From Rosa chinensis (taxonomy: Eukaryota > Streptophyta > Magnoliopsida > Rosales > Rosaceae): DNA of 64,000 nucleotides. Positions 32,625 through 44,345 of this stretch are shown one piece after another (the first letter of the stretch is position 1; every line of letters begins with the position of its first letter). The position numbers were made by a program, and so were the translations under genes. The DNA lies in the NCBI RefSeq assembly GCF_002994745.2, contig NC_037091.1, positions 30,692,612 to 30,756,611 of the forward strand, given 5' to 3'. Below the pieces are notes generated by a model, which was given only the letters and a program-made list of their open reading frames with translations, was not told the origin of the DNA and searched no databases.

Positions 32625-35600
32625 TGACAGGACCCGCCCTGGATTTCACCCTGAAATCCGAAGAGGCCCTGCGGGGCCCACCTTAGAAGAAATTCTACCA
32701 AAAATTTGAAGAACTTCCCCTAAAAATGGACAACCCAAAACCTGTAGAAAAACATTTACACATCTAAATCATCCATCCTTATTCTCCTGGAGCCACCCTG
32801 CTCCCTATATCACAACATCTCCCATATCACAAAACAATTCTGAAACTTAAGAATATTAATCTCATAGGTTATCAGAGCAATCTAATGTACAGGCGTACAA
32901 GAGAATAGAAAACAAGATAAATGACCGATACTTTTATAATGCGAAAGCTTTGACAGCTATGCCTCAACCCCATATACGCTCGACCTCAAGCTAAACTAGC
33001 CTGCAAACTGGGCATTTAAAACCGAAGGGCCCAGGGGAAAACATTTAAAAACCGTTAGAGTGAGTGGACGAAAAATAAGTAATTTCGAATGTATAAGTAA
33101 AACTTAATGCTTTCCCAAGTTATTCTCTAAAATCTCGCATGCAATAACAATCTTGAAAACACTCTTAATCATCCTCTTTACTGAAATCTCAATCACGTAA
33201 CAAGAACATCTTGAAACCTCTTAAAATCTCATCCTCAATCCTTATAAAAACATCCTTTTCATGAGGCTCGTTTGATGACTAGAAAGGACTGCTGTCTAGT
33301 CATCTCATGCTATCTAGGAGGGACTGCCACCTAGATGACGCATCGGAAGGGACTGCCAACCGGAATAGGAGGCGGTGGATAGAAGGGACTGCTAACTAGC
33401 CGCAGGTAGTAGACGGGACTGCCGACTAACCACAGGTAGTAGACGGGACTGCCGACTAACTACCTCATGTCATCTGGAAGGGACTGCAGACCAGGTGACG
33501 CATCGAATGGGACTGCCAACCAGACTATTACCTAGAAGGGATTGCCAACTAGGTAAGATACGCATGCGCCAAAACTGGCCTCCTTAATAAACTGAATAGC
33601 CTCCTCAATAAACTGAAAATAACCTCAAAATCTCGAAAGCATCCTCGAAAGCATAAAATCAAATACTTTGTAAATCAATAAATGCTTTCGGAAAGAAACT
33701 CAATCTAACTTCAAGGCTGATAAGTACGGAGCTCAAAGCTCAATAAATCTCGATAATTCAATCATGCTAAAAAAATTCGATGAAACATTCGTACTCGTGA
33801 ATCCTCATAAAAACCGATATTCGAAATCCATAATTCTCATAATATTTTCTGAATCAGTCACTTCCCGAAAATCATTCCTGTAACGTCCCGTATCTCAATT
33901 ACCCGTTTACTAGTCATTGGGACGGTAAACGACTTTTATTTTCACTTTTATTATCGTTTCAGTACGTTTAGTGGCCCTAAAAGTCGACTTTTTGTTCGGG
34001 TCAAAATTTGAGAAAATTTCCTTCATGAAAGTTGTAGAGGGTGTTAAACCGAGCGCGTGTATATGTGGTACGTAAAAATCGGAGTTCGTGTGCGAAAGTT
34101 ATGAGTGATTTAAGAAAGTTACTGTTCATGGTAAGAAAATTATATATATAAGAAAAATTACTGTGGTAGGTTTCCAAAACCGGAAACCCACCTTTCTCTC
34201 TCCTCTCCCCCGATTTTCCCCTCTTTCTTCTTCGGGAAACCCTTCTTCCCTTTGATTGGCCGCCGTTCGGCCATCACCCGGCAGAAAGCCGGCCACCACA
34301 GGGTCGCCTCCTCCCCCTGGTCACGCTGGTGCCCTTAGTTTTCGACGATTTGGCCGGAAAAGCTCGGATCGAAGCAAGGTTTGCTCCGGTTGCAGTTTTG
34401 AGGTTTCGCCGATTTCCGGCCATTCCGGCCACCTCCGGCCACCAGGTTAGCATCGAAGGTTCGGTTTTTGATGGTGATCATTTCCCCTAAGGTAGTTCAA
34501 TCCAATTTGTAGTGTAGATATCGAATTGACAATTTTCCATTTCTAGGGTTCTTGAGCTTTTCTGGAAAATTTTCACCGGCTTGATTCGACCACTTCGAGG
34601 TAAAATTGGGTTGTGTTGTAGTTGAGAGAATCGATCAGTGTGTTGAGTTGGTGCTACTGTCAAAATATGGTGGCCATCGGAGGTAGTGGCCGCCGGCGCG
34701 TGGGGCCCACACGCTGCCACTGTGGCGGCGCGTGGAGGCGTGTGTGGGCAGTGTTTTAATTTCAGTTTTAGCCCTTTAAATTGTATAATTGTTGTAGAGG
34801 TTAAGTATGTGATTTTGGTTAAGTTTGGGAGAAGTTTGACATGGATTATGAATTTCCGAAGTTTGGGAGTTTCGGTTGTTGAATTGTGGGAATCCGACCT
34901 TCGGATTTCCCTTGTTCCGATATGGAATACATTAATCGACGGATGGATATTAATGGTGAAGTTTGGTAAGGATTGGTGAAGTTTGATTGGGTGTGGAAGA
35001 GGATTGGAGAAGTTGAGGTTATGGGTTTTGAGATTAATTATTGATTATCGTAATTAGTTATCAAATTGTTGTTTACAGATTATAATTGTGTACAGGACGT
35101 GATACCGACCTATCGCTCGACGAGGATCCTTACGCTTGGATACCACGTTAGCCGTATATCGTGAGTGGACTTTTATTTTTAAAGATTGATGCATGCATAT
35201 ATATTTATTTGCTTATTTGCTTCCGAGTTGATTATTTTATTTATCCATTTACCTTCTTGAGCATACGGTTATTTTCGGAAACGGTTTTGGTTAATTAATT
35301 TACTTGGAGATTTTATGGCGTGCGGGGTCACGTCATTGGATTACACTTATCCTCTTTTATTTATCTATTTCCGATGTGATTTCCGGATTTATATTATTTA
35401 TATTATACTTATACTCGGCAATTTGAGATTTCTATGAGATTCGATGAAGTTAATCTTCTTACTTATTTATATCCTATCTATTTTGAAGATGAGATTATCT
35501 TGGCGTGTGGGACACGTCTTTGGAAATTCATTTACGAGAATTGGGGAAGTTTTATGGATTTATACGGTTTTCGGATTTTCTTTTGCCATACTTTGGGTGA

Positions 35601-37999
35601 CTTATCATTGCTAGCATTGATCTTCCGCCTTCGTGGCGAGGTGATGGGATCATCGAAGCCCTCCGCCTTTGTGGCGCTGGTTACTGTCTCTGTGACAGTA
35701 ATTCTGAAGCCCAGTATCCTATCGCTACACATAGTGGCGTAAGGGTATATTACGGGAGTAATGGGAGTACTTTAGCCTGGGAGGCTATCACCTGAGCCTG
35801 GGAGGCTCACTCGTATGGCTATTGCCTTCCCCTACTCACTTTACTAGTTAGCTAGCGGGGCTAGCTCGATTTTTGTTTAACCAGCGGGGCTGGTCTTATT
35901 TTCCGTAAGTATCGGAGTTCCAACTTTTTCTTTTAAATCGTATGTGACTAGCGGGCTAGTCGGTTTTCATGAGTGGAACTCCTCTTGTTATTTGTCATTA
36001 ATCATTGCATGCATCGGAAGTTTTTAGAGAAATAAATGTGGGAAAGTATAAAATCCCTTTTATTTGAAATTGTTTATTTTTGTCCACTCACGCTAACGTT
36101 TTTCTTGTACTTTCCCCTGGGCCCTTCGGTTTCAAATGCCCAGTTCGCAGTGTAGCTGTTCGGCTTTAGGAGTTGAGGCTTAGCACCACCGCTGTCATCT
36201 ATCCCTCGTAGGTTACTTGCTAACCTACTTTGTGTATCGTTATTTCTTTTGGTTCTAGATTGCTCTGATAACCTTGAGTATTTTGTACTAATATTGTAAC
36301 CTATGACTTGGTTGTAATTTGAGTTATTTGGATAATTTGGTACTCTAAATTGTGAAGTTGTGCGGTTTTGGGAGCAGGGTGGCTCCAGGAGTTTTTGGGA
36401 CGGTTGTTTAGAAGTGAAGTTGAAATTCTACAGGTTTTGGGTTACCCAATTTTTTAAGGGAGGTTATGCCAAAAATTTTGGTAAACCTTCTTTAAAGGTG
36501 GGTCCCGCGGGGCCACTTCGGATTCCAGGGTGGAATCCGGGGCAGACCCTGTCAATTCCTCAACTCAATAACTCATGAATGACTTTCTCAAAAATCTACT
36601 AAAAGCCCTCGGGAAGGAATTTCAATACTAATCTCGTAATTCATAAATAAATCTCGATAAACTAAATCTCATAAAACCATAAAACTCAATAATTCAAATT
36701 ATAAATTAAATCTCAATCAGAAAATGCTAATATACTGCATGCACAATTAATTTAAAATAAATGTCCACTCACAGTACTATTTAGGCGACCACGCTACCGG
36801 TTTCCTACGTCGAGCAGTAGCTCGGCACGTCGCCCTGTACACAATTATAATTCGCGAATAATAATCCGGAAATTAAATACAATTCCCACATCAAATCCTC
36901 ATAAATCAACATTTTCATTTCTTCTCCAATTTAACCCAAACTTCACCATTAGTACCAATTCATTAATTGAAGGTTTCTAGGGCAAAACTGAGAGAAATCC
37001 GATAGTGGAATTTCTCATAAACCAATAACCAAACTATTGAACTTCAGAAATTCTGATTAATATCCAAACCTCCTCCAATTTCCACCAAACACATATCCAT
37101 AAATTCATAACAATATATACTAGTCAATAGACCAAAACAACTCACCAGGATCGGCCGGACGCGCCCTCACGCGCCGCCACAAGCAGATGCGCCTGGCCCA
37201 CGCGCCGCCAGTCAACCACCATATCTGGCTACCAAATTTTACCAGCATCAACAACTCAATATTCTAAGAATCTTTCATAACTGTGGCCAAGTCAGAAAAT
37301 ACCTCTAAGTGGCCGAACAATTAAGCAAACCGAAGTAGAGTAAAATTTTCTAATTATGCTTTCTTCCTCCATGCTGCAAATCGCTTCAAGATATTTGGGG
37401 AGCTTCAAGTACGCCTCAAGACGCTTCTAAAAAGCCTGGCTTTGTCGCCGGAGGTGGCCGGAATAGAGGTCAACGGTCACTTGCTACAGTAAACTTCTCG
37501 CCCTTGGTGCACCATTTTCCAGCCAAGATGTCGTGATCTACCACCGTGGGGAGGTTGGGTACGGGCATAGGAGTCCAACGGTGCCCGCCTCACGTTCCCA
37601 GGTGGCCGGAGGAGGAAGTTGCAGGGGTGAGGCCGAAGTGAGAGAGTGATGCGAGAGAAGAAAGAGAAAACGCGGGGAAGGAGAGAGAGAAAGAAAAAGA
37701 AAAGTTACCGGCCAACAGTAGAAATTCAAATATATACTACTTACTGTGAACAGTAAATTTCACATTTCTGGGTATAACTTTCGCATACGAACTCCGATTT
37801 TTACGTACCACATATGCACACTCTCGGTTTAACGTCCACTACAACTTTCATGGAGGAAATTTTCTCAAATTTTGACCCGAACAAAAAGTCAACTTTTAGG
37901 GCCCCCTAAAATGTCAAAACAGAGCCAAAAATTAAATGTAAATGTCGTTTACCCATCGAAAGACTTGTAAACTGGTAAATTTAGGTTTGGGACGTCACA
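32625..37999 (-). mobile_element. Family-A solo LTR, outer, interrupted
   Basis: Minus strand TGTGACGTCCC...GGTCCTGTCA, target duplication AAGAT at 32620-32624 and 38000-38004, inside a unit of the gypsy-2 minisatellite. No internal retrotransposon sequence is present, only a second LTR of the same family at 33879-36554 plus its duplication. Without that it measures 2694 bp. The part at 33270-33545 holds about nine 'gggactgcc' units spaced 30-45 bp. A solo LTR results from recombination between the two LTRs of a full element. Confidence 0.95.
33879..36554 (+). mobile_element. Family-A solo LTR, inner
   Basis: Plus strand TGTAACGTCCCG...CAGACCCTGTCA, 2676 bp, target duplication ATTCC at 33874-33878 and 36555-36559. 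It lies inverted inside another copy of the same family, so its 3' end and the 5' part of the outer copy form long inverted repeats. Transcription is expected to start in it rightward. The GC-rich frames near 34256-34450 and 34686-34979 are not conserved as protein between copies and are shadows. Confidence 0.95.
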
Positions 38000-38004
38000 A
38001 AGAT

Positions 38005-38355
38005 AGAAAGGGAGAAGTGCCGCTAGCGGGGTTGTGGTTAGCGGAGACTAGCTCTCTTGCAAGATGGAAAGAGAGAAGTTCTGCTAGCGGAGTTGCACTT
38101 AGCGGGGACTAGCTCTCTTGCAAGATGGAAAGGGAAAAGTTCTGCTAGCGGAGTTGGGCTTAGCGGAGACTAGCTCGCTTGCAAGATGGAAAGGGAGAAG
38201 TGCCGCTAGCGGAGTTGTGTTTAGTGGAGACTAGCTCGCTTGCAAGATGGAAAGAGATAAGTTCCGCTAGTGGAGTTACGCTTAGAGAAGACTAGCTCCC
38301 TTGCAAGATGGCAAGGAGAAGTTCCGCTAGCGGAGTGGCGCTTAGCGGAGACTCT
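38005..38355. repeat. 61-bp minisatellite in gypsy-2, right half
   Basis: Continuation of the array after the solo LTR insertion; about six more units, the first resuming at agatagaaagggagaag. Variants include gctagtgg and ttctgctagcgg, so units have diverged by a few bases each. Confidence 0.9.
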
Positions 38356-39117
38356 GTCGATTAGTAGTCTTCCTCGTCAGTGGTTACTTCGGGTAGACGC
38401 TTCGTTTGACAATGCCCGACACGTGGTCGTCACATATTAGGTTAGCGTGTGTGATAACGTCTGTTCAGCACACCCGTCTTTTAGCCATTAATGCGAGTAA
38501 TTGTTGATTTTGTAACCGAGGTGTTGCCTCGGTTAATCCAGAGAGTAAGTGCGTATGTGGGGTACATGTACGGTTGTGGTGCGATGTCGTTTTTCGGCGG
38601 ACGGCCTAGATTAGTTTGATGTTGACATAAAAGAGAGGGAAACCTGGAGGTTTGATACTTAGTAAATTTTACCTAGTGTCGTCATCTTCAAGCTTTGTCC
38701 TGCGTTCCGAGAAGAAGTTTTCTACTCCGTGAAGGTATCGACTTTTGAAGCGCGAAGATCTTCTGCAGTGACGAGAAACGCCTTTCATTGCACCAAAGCT
38801 TTCACCTTTGAGGTTGGTATTCTGAATCTCATCCCTGTTCTATTGGATTTCAGTGTGTTTGTTTCTATCGGTTTCTGGGTTTTCGATTTGGGGTGATTTG
38901 TGCTTCCCCAGTGATTGCTGAGGGTGTAAAGCAAGTTTTGGGGATGGGTTTTGGTGTTTGATAGAGTTAGGGTCTAGGGATTTGTTAGATGGTCGAATCT
39001 GGGTTGAGTATACGGGTGCGCTTTGTTCTTGTTTTGGCATTTTCTAGGTAATTGTTCTTGATGTTCTTGGATGTAGCTGATAAAGGGATAACTTAGATCT
39101 AGTGTGAACTGACTCGT
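38356..39117 (+). promoter_or_regulatory. Probable upstream region of the gypsy-2 antisense gene
   Basis: About 760 bp between the minisatellite and the first Met of the antisense ORF. It has no coding frame of note, includes T-rich tracts and 'gttgacataaaagagag' near 38621. An internal promoter for the antisense transcript would have to lie here; this is inferred from position only. Confidence 0.3.
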
Positions 39118-42115
39118 TTGGGTTTTAGGGTTGTGGGATGGCTAGCGTCGTATATATCTCGAGCGGTGAGGATTCCGGGTCTGACGAGTCGCTCAACGTG
39201 GCTGATAGGGCGTCCGTCTGCCCCTGTAGGAAACTCACCATCCGAACCACTAGACATTGTATCGCTACAGACCATACCCTGGGAGGTTGCCATGGGTCGT
39301 GCTGGTCGTCCTTCGAGTTCTAGGACAAGAGAGGAAGTTGCCGCTAGCAAAAGGCGGGAGGAGTGGTTAGCGAGCAATAGCGCTGCTAGCGGTTCCGCTG
39401 GAGTGGTGAGAGACGCTAGCGAGGAGGAGATTGAATCAGCTTGGGTTCTACTCGACGACACCGCCGTTGAAGAGGCGGGAGGACCGATGTCAGCGGCTGC
39501 CGTCAACCTCGTGAAGCGGGTCTTTCGTCTCCCCGGCATGATGAAGTTGCGGCCGCCAAACGCCGATGATAGGGTCTCCATCTTGCCAGTGGGACACGCC
39601 GCCGTTCACGAGGCCATCTTTAGTTAGGGTGTGACTTTCCCGCTCCTTCCCAATCTTCAAATCTTGGTATGCGAGTTTGGTCTCGCCTTTGGGCAGATCT
39701 GCCCCAACATGTGGTCGTTACTACTGGCGTTAAACTCGTTGTGGCGCCTATCGGGGTGCGAAGGGCCGACCGTAGCGGAGGTACTTCACTTCTATGAGCT
39801 TACCTATGTGCGGCGACAAGGGTGTAATGGGTAGGTGACCTCACCCGCCGCCAGGGGACACCCAAGTTGATAGAGAATCTTAAGGATTCGATGTCTCCCT
39901 GGCAGGCAACCTATTGCGTGGTGGTCTCGAGGTGGGAGTACGACGCTGGTGCAAATGAAGGGGCCCCTACGTATACGATTAAGTCAGAGTTCCAGCCCAT
40001 CCGAGGTTGTCGACAGTCACTTGTGATTACATTTTGGCGGATGCCATTCTTATGATGTGCCTGTACTATGTTGTGTGTTTTTTTTTTTCTAACCCTTGCT
40101 TCACTTCTTCTGTAGCGGGTCTTCGCTACCACTTGACGCCTGAGGAGCAATGTCGCCTGGCGAGGATAAGAAGCTGTTGGCAGAAATTGTAACCTACTCG
40201 ACCTTCGCTTGCTCACCGGGTGGGAATTGTTGGTTGATCTAAAACTGACACACACCGTTGGTAAGCAGTTCCCGCTGACCTGTTACTTGTCACCGCCGTT
40301 TTGTTTTTTTTTTCTTTGACTTGCTTGATGGTTGCAGAATCACCACCGGGAAACAAGGCCAGTCGCGAGGCGTTTGAGAAGGCCATGGATCGTGCAGAGA
40401 ACGACAATTTCTTGGAGACTATGTACGCCGTTGGACTAGAGGCCCAACAAACCACCGTTGATCCTGGGACACTAACGGTGAGCCCATCCGATGTGCCGGT
40501 GATGTTGCCGATGCCACACCACTCCCATCTTGGCGCCGATGGTTCGCCCGTGGTTTAGCCGGGGACTGGCGCTGATCAGGGAGCAGTTGGAGGAAGCAGA
40601 GTCCCTGTTGCGCCTGTGCAGCCGAATGAGAGGGTTCCTGCCATCAGACGTGGGTCCCAGCGGGAAAAGGTGGTGCCCTCAACAAAGGCGGTAACCATTG
40701 CGGGGCTAGAGCCGCAGACAAGATCGCAATCTGCTACCGCTAGTGCCACCCGGGTTGGAATGCAAAAGAAGCGACGGCAGAATGATATTGATGAGGAGGA
40801 TGATGCTGCAGAGGCGGAGACCATCGGGGCCCGCCATCAGAAGAAGACGAGGCATGCTCCGACTACAGTCATCGTGGCAGCCAGTGGGGCGGCGCAGACG
40901 AGCGGTCTATACTCGTTTGTCGCGTATGCTGAGTTCCTGACCCACCCTGAGCGGGAGTTTTTGTTCCACCTCTATGAGAGGCTAGGGTTCGGCGGACTGA
41001 AGGGGATCGTCGGTCCAACGGTGCTGCAGCAGTCTCCGTTTAGCTCGGCCTTTGGCCACTTGTCCGTCTGGTTGCATGAATTTTTCCTGGAGGCCTCGAA
41101 GCAGCCCGAGGTCGAGCGGCAGTTGCGGGAGGAGCTCGAAGTCCTGTGGGGGGAGCTGGCAGATTCTCAGGCCAGACTGGCCGATAAGGAACGGCAGTTG
41201 ACCAAGGCGGAATGCGATACCTCGGACGCTCGAGGCAAGCTGAAGATTGCTATCGAGCAAAACCTTGAGTGGAACGATCACATTAACTGGCTTTAGCAGG
41301 ACATAGTTTAGCGAAAAGAGCAAATGGCGGCCGAGGTTAAGAGGATTGACATTCTTTAGAAAGACTCTGCCGCCAAATCCGCCAAGGTGAAACGATTAGA
41401 GGTTGTGGCTACTACGCTGGAGGCGGAGAGGAACGATGCTGAGGCCGCCGCTGTGGATGCCTTCAAGCAGTCTGCAGTGTACAAGCAAGCCTTGATGGAT
41501 GTGGCGAAGGCCGGTGCTACTGCCAACATGGAGCTTTTAACGAAAAGGGGCTCTATTGATTGGTCAAAGGCGTCCGGGTCCGCCAGCACACCCAGCAAGC
41601 CGTCAGCCCTAGTGGGTGGGTCCTTGGCGGTTTATCCTGGACTGCGCTCCAGCAGTGGGGAGAGTAGTGATGACCCGGCGGAAGCCTCCCAGCGGACTCC
41701 TGTGCCTACCCAGTCCAAGGTCTCCAGGGCCAATGTTGTTGCGGATCGTACCCGGCTGGATGGGACCATCATGACCCCTAGCTCGACTGCGCATGGTACC
41801 GACCAAACCAGTCACATAGGTGCGCCGCAGCCGCTGGCCGAGGGTGAAGAGCAACCGCCAGTTGAGGACGAGCAGGGCGGAGCTGAAAATCGTTGAAGAT
41901 GATGTCCTCGTATCTGTATTGTAATGCCGCTGAGGCCTACATTTGTACCTTTGGTCTCTTTTTTGTAATTGACTATTTTTGGGCGGGTAGTCCCGACCCT
42001 GTATGGATGGAAGTGTATATTTTCAGTGTCGTATGCCTTTTGATTATTTGTTGTCTGAATGTTGCTTTTTTCGCTAGAGTTGACTGCTGTTTTGTGACTC
42101 AATGAAACATTAAAG
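39118..42115 (+). pseudogene. gypsy-2 antisense gene, Transposase_28-like with coiled coil
   Basis: Runs opposite to gag-pol between integrase and the 3' LTR. Parts in order: 39138-39200 (MASVVYISSGEDSGSDES); 39190-39626 (SWVLLDD-like acidic region, VKRVFRLPGMMKLRPPNADD); 39629-40010 (TFPLLPNLQILVCEFGLA, ICPNMW, VAEVLHFYELTYV, then ATYCVVVSRWEYD), which resembles the 'putative gypsy type transposon' domain (Transposase_28) of plants; 40117-40190 (RLRYHLTPEEQC); 40340-40555; 40571-41296; 41387-41896. The 41100-41500 part is a long Glu/Leu/Ala coiled coil. Pyrimidine-rich tracts ending in tgtag at 40117 and tgcag at 40339 look like intron 3' ends. Stops at 39627, 41296 and 41360 make this copy dead. 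Cytosolic or nuclear role unknown. Confidence 0.65.
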
Positions 42116-42430
42116 GGGTTTAAATTGTTCCAAGTGCACGATGTAGCGGACGTAGTCCGCCGAACTTTGTTGGCGTTGCCCTTTAATTCTTGTGCTTGAA
42201 CTTGGCGAAAATGGTTTGAATAATTCCTCGTTTCATTGATAACTGATATGTCAGTGTTTACAAAAAGCGGGGTTGTACCCGTTGGGCTAAATATTGAGTC
42301 AAAAATTTAGCTAAGCCAAGATGCTCTAAGGTAGCCGCCTGACTATTTGTAGTAATACCGAAGGTGTTTGGTATTCCAAGGGTGGGTCGTTGTGACGCCA
42401 TCCTTGTCCATTAAGTAGAAGGTGCCGGGG
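42116..42430. other. Spacer between antisense gene and integrase of gypsy-2
   Basis: The two transcription units converge here. A short 'aatgaaacattaaa' follows the antisense ORF and could act in 3' end formation. No ORF. Confidence 0.45.
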
Positions 42431-43460
42431 CTAGCAACTTCCACAATTTTGTATGGACCGGAGTGCCATTGGGCGGAGTGCCGTTGGCGGTGGAATGACT
42501 TCCTTCATTACCCAGTCCCCCATTTGGAGGTTCCGGGCTTTGACCCTAGCGTTGTAAAAACGCGATACCCGTTGCTTATTTTGCAAATTATGCATATGGG
42601 CCCTGTGTCGTTTCTCCTCTAGGAGGTCCCTGTCGAGATTTTTGCCTTGGCCGTTGGTCTCAGGGCAGTAGCCCTCGACCCTAGCAGTAGGTTGAGTTAT
42701 CTCCATAGGTAGGACAGCTTCAGTTCTGAACATCATACAAAATGGCGTTTCACCAATGGCGGAGGTTAGGGTAGTCCTGATGGCCCACAGAACTTCCGGA
42801 AGCTTCTCCGCTCACAAACCCTTGGCATCATCGAGCTTCTTTTTTAGCAGCTTTTTGATTATCTTGTTTGCTACTTCGACCTGGCCGTTGGTTTGGGGGT
42901 GAGCGACAGATGCAAAACTCATCTTGGTGCCCAGGTTAGCGGTGAAAGATATGAGTTCCATATTGTTGAACTGTGTGCCGTTGTCTGTGATGATTGTGTG
43001 GGGGACACCATAGCGACAATAAATGTTCTTCCAGAGGAAGTGAGCTACCTTGGCGGTAGTTATTGCCGTCAGTGGCTCTACCTCTATCCACTTGCTGTTG
43101 TAGTCGATGGCGACAATGATGTACTTGAACTGGCCTTCGGCGGTTTGGAACTTTCCCATCAGGTCCAGGCCCCACGTGGAGTGAATCCATGGACCGATGA
43201 TGATCGACAGTGGTTCCACCGAGGCATGTGGGAGATCGGCATATTGTTGACATTTGTGGCAAGATCTCGATACCCTCCAAGCGTCGTCGTCGAGCGTAGG
43301 CCAGAAGTAGCCTTGTCGCATTGTGCGATTGGCCAAGGATCTAGCGCCCGAGTGGTTTCCACATTCCCCGCCGTGTATCATTGCCAGAACGACCTTTCCC
43401 TCCTCTGGGGTTAGACACCGCAGGTTGGGGTGTGTGAACCCCTGGCGGTAAAGCTTACCA
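42431..43460 (-). pseudogene. gypsy-2 integrase
   Basis: Frame 42812-43381 contains part of the HHCC zinc region (CHKCQQYADLPH) and a core with STWGLDLMGKF, VAIDYNSKWIEVEPL, ITDNGTQF and HPQTNGQVEVANKII. Those supply all three acidic positions of the D,D35E triad. A second frame 42431-42736 holds the C-terminal domain (MMFRTEAVLPMEI, RVSRFYNARVKARNLQMGDW). A stop at 42812 separates them. Integrase would insert the cDNA; here it is inactive. Confidence 0.87.
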
Positions 43461-43599
43461 TTCTGGATGTTATAGCGGGTTGCTCTCCGCTTGAGCTATC
43501 GTGCTTCGACCTTGTCCTCTAACAATGTCCCATTGCGCTTGTATTCGATTATCTCATCCATCCAACTGGGATTTACCTCAATGTTGAAGATCTCCGCTA

Positions 43600-44345
43600 G
43601 GGTTTTTGTGATGCTTGGCTTGTCAAGACACTCCACCCTTATGTCCATCGGACTTTGGTGTGGCTGTATGGTTGCCAGGGCCAGTGAATCGGCCTTGGCG
43701 TTCTTTTCCCTGGGGATCTGAGTGATGGTGTGAAATTTGAATTTTTTTTAGGTGCGTCTTGACGTAACCCAAGTATGCCGCCAACTGTTGATCCTTGGCC
43801 TGGAAACTGTCGTTGACCTGGTTGATAACTAACTGGGAGTCGCTGAATATGTTGACACTGTCAACCCCTGAGTCGATGGCGAGGAGTAGGCCGGCGATGA
43901 GCGCTTCGCACTCCGCCATGTTGTTTAAGGCCTTGAAGTTGAATTTTAATGCGTATTCCACGTTTAGTCCCCCTGGCCCTGTTAAGATGACTCCGGAGCC
44001 TCTGACCTTAGCTCAAGCAGAGCCGTCCACGTGTAGGTTCCAGTCTGACTGCTGGGGAACTGGTTCCTTAGCGGTTACAATTTCCGTGCTGGGTTCAATC
44101 TGTCGCTCGGTGAGCTCAGCAATGAAGTCTACCACCGCCTGGCCTTTCATGGCGGTTCTTGGTTTGTAATCAATGTCAAACTCGCTGAGCTCGATGGCCC
44201 ACTTGCTGAGGCATCTCGAGTGTTCAGGGTTGACTTGTTAAGACATGAATTGTGTGGGCCTGAAAATACTGGCAGAGGCGCCTAACTGCGACGATGAGTG
44301 CGAGAGAGAGCTGCTCCAGGGGGGATATCTTGTTTCAGCCCCATT
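43600..44345 (-). pseudogene. gypsy-2 RNase H end and second RNase H
   Basis: Right after the deletion joint comes the tail of the first RNase H (GAETRYPP, LEQL, RRLCQYFQAHTIHVLT; then WAIELSEFDIDY and KPRTAMKGQAV). The second, archaeal-like RNase H follows (LHVDGSA, stop, GSGVILTGPGG, NNMAECEALIAGLLLA, FSDSQLVINQV). A TGA interrupts HVDGSA-AKVRG at about 44010, and further shifts occur near 44240 and 43750. Retention of both parts without RT shows the deletion removed a contiguous middle piece. Confidence 0.82.

Noticed and set aside
32260..38355. Regular repeats that could be mistaken for a CRISPR array
   Set aside because: Units are contiguous 61-bp tandem repeats without unique spacers, in a plant retrotransposon.
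42893..43414. 173-residue plus-strand ORF opposite the gypsy-2 integrase
   Set aside because: It is the complementary-frame shadow of the well-supported integrase and has no family resemblance.
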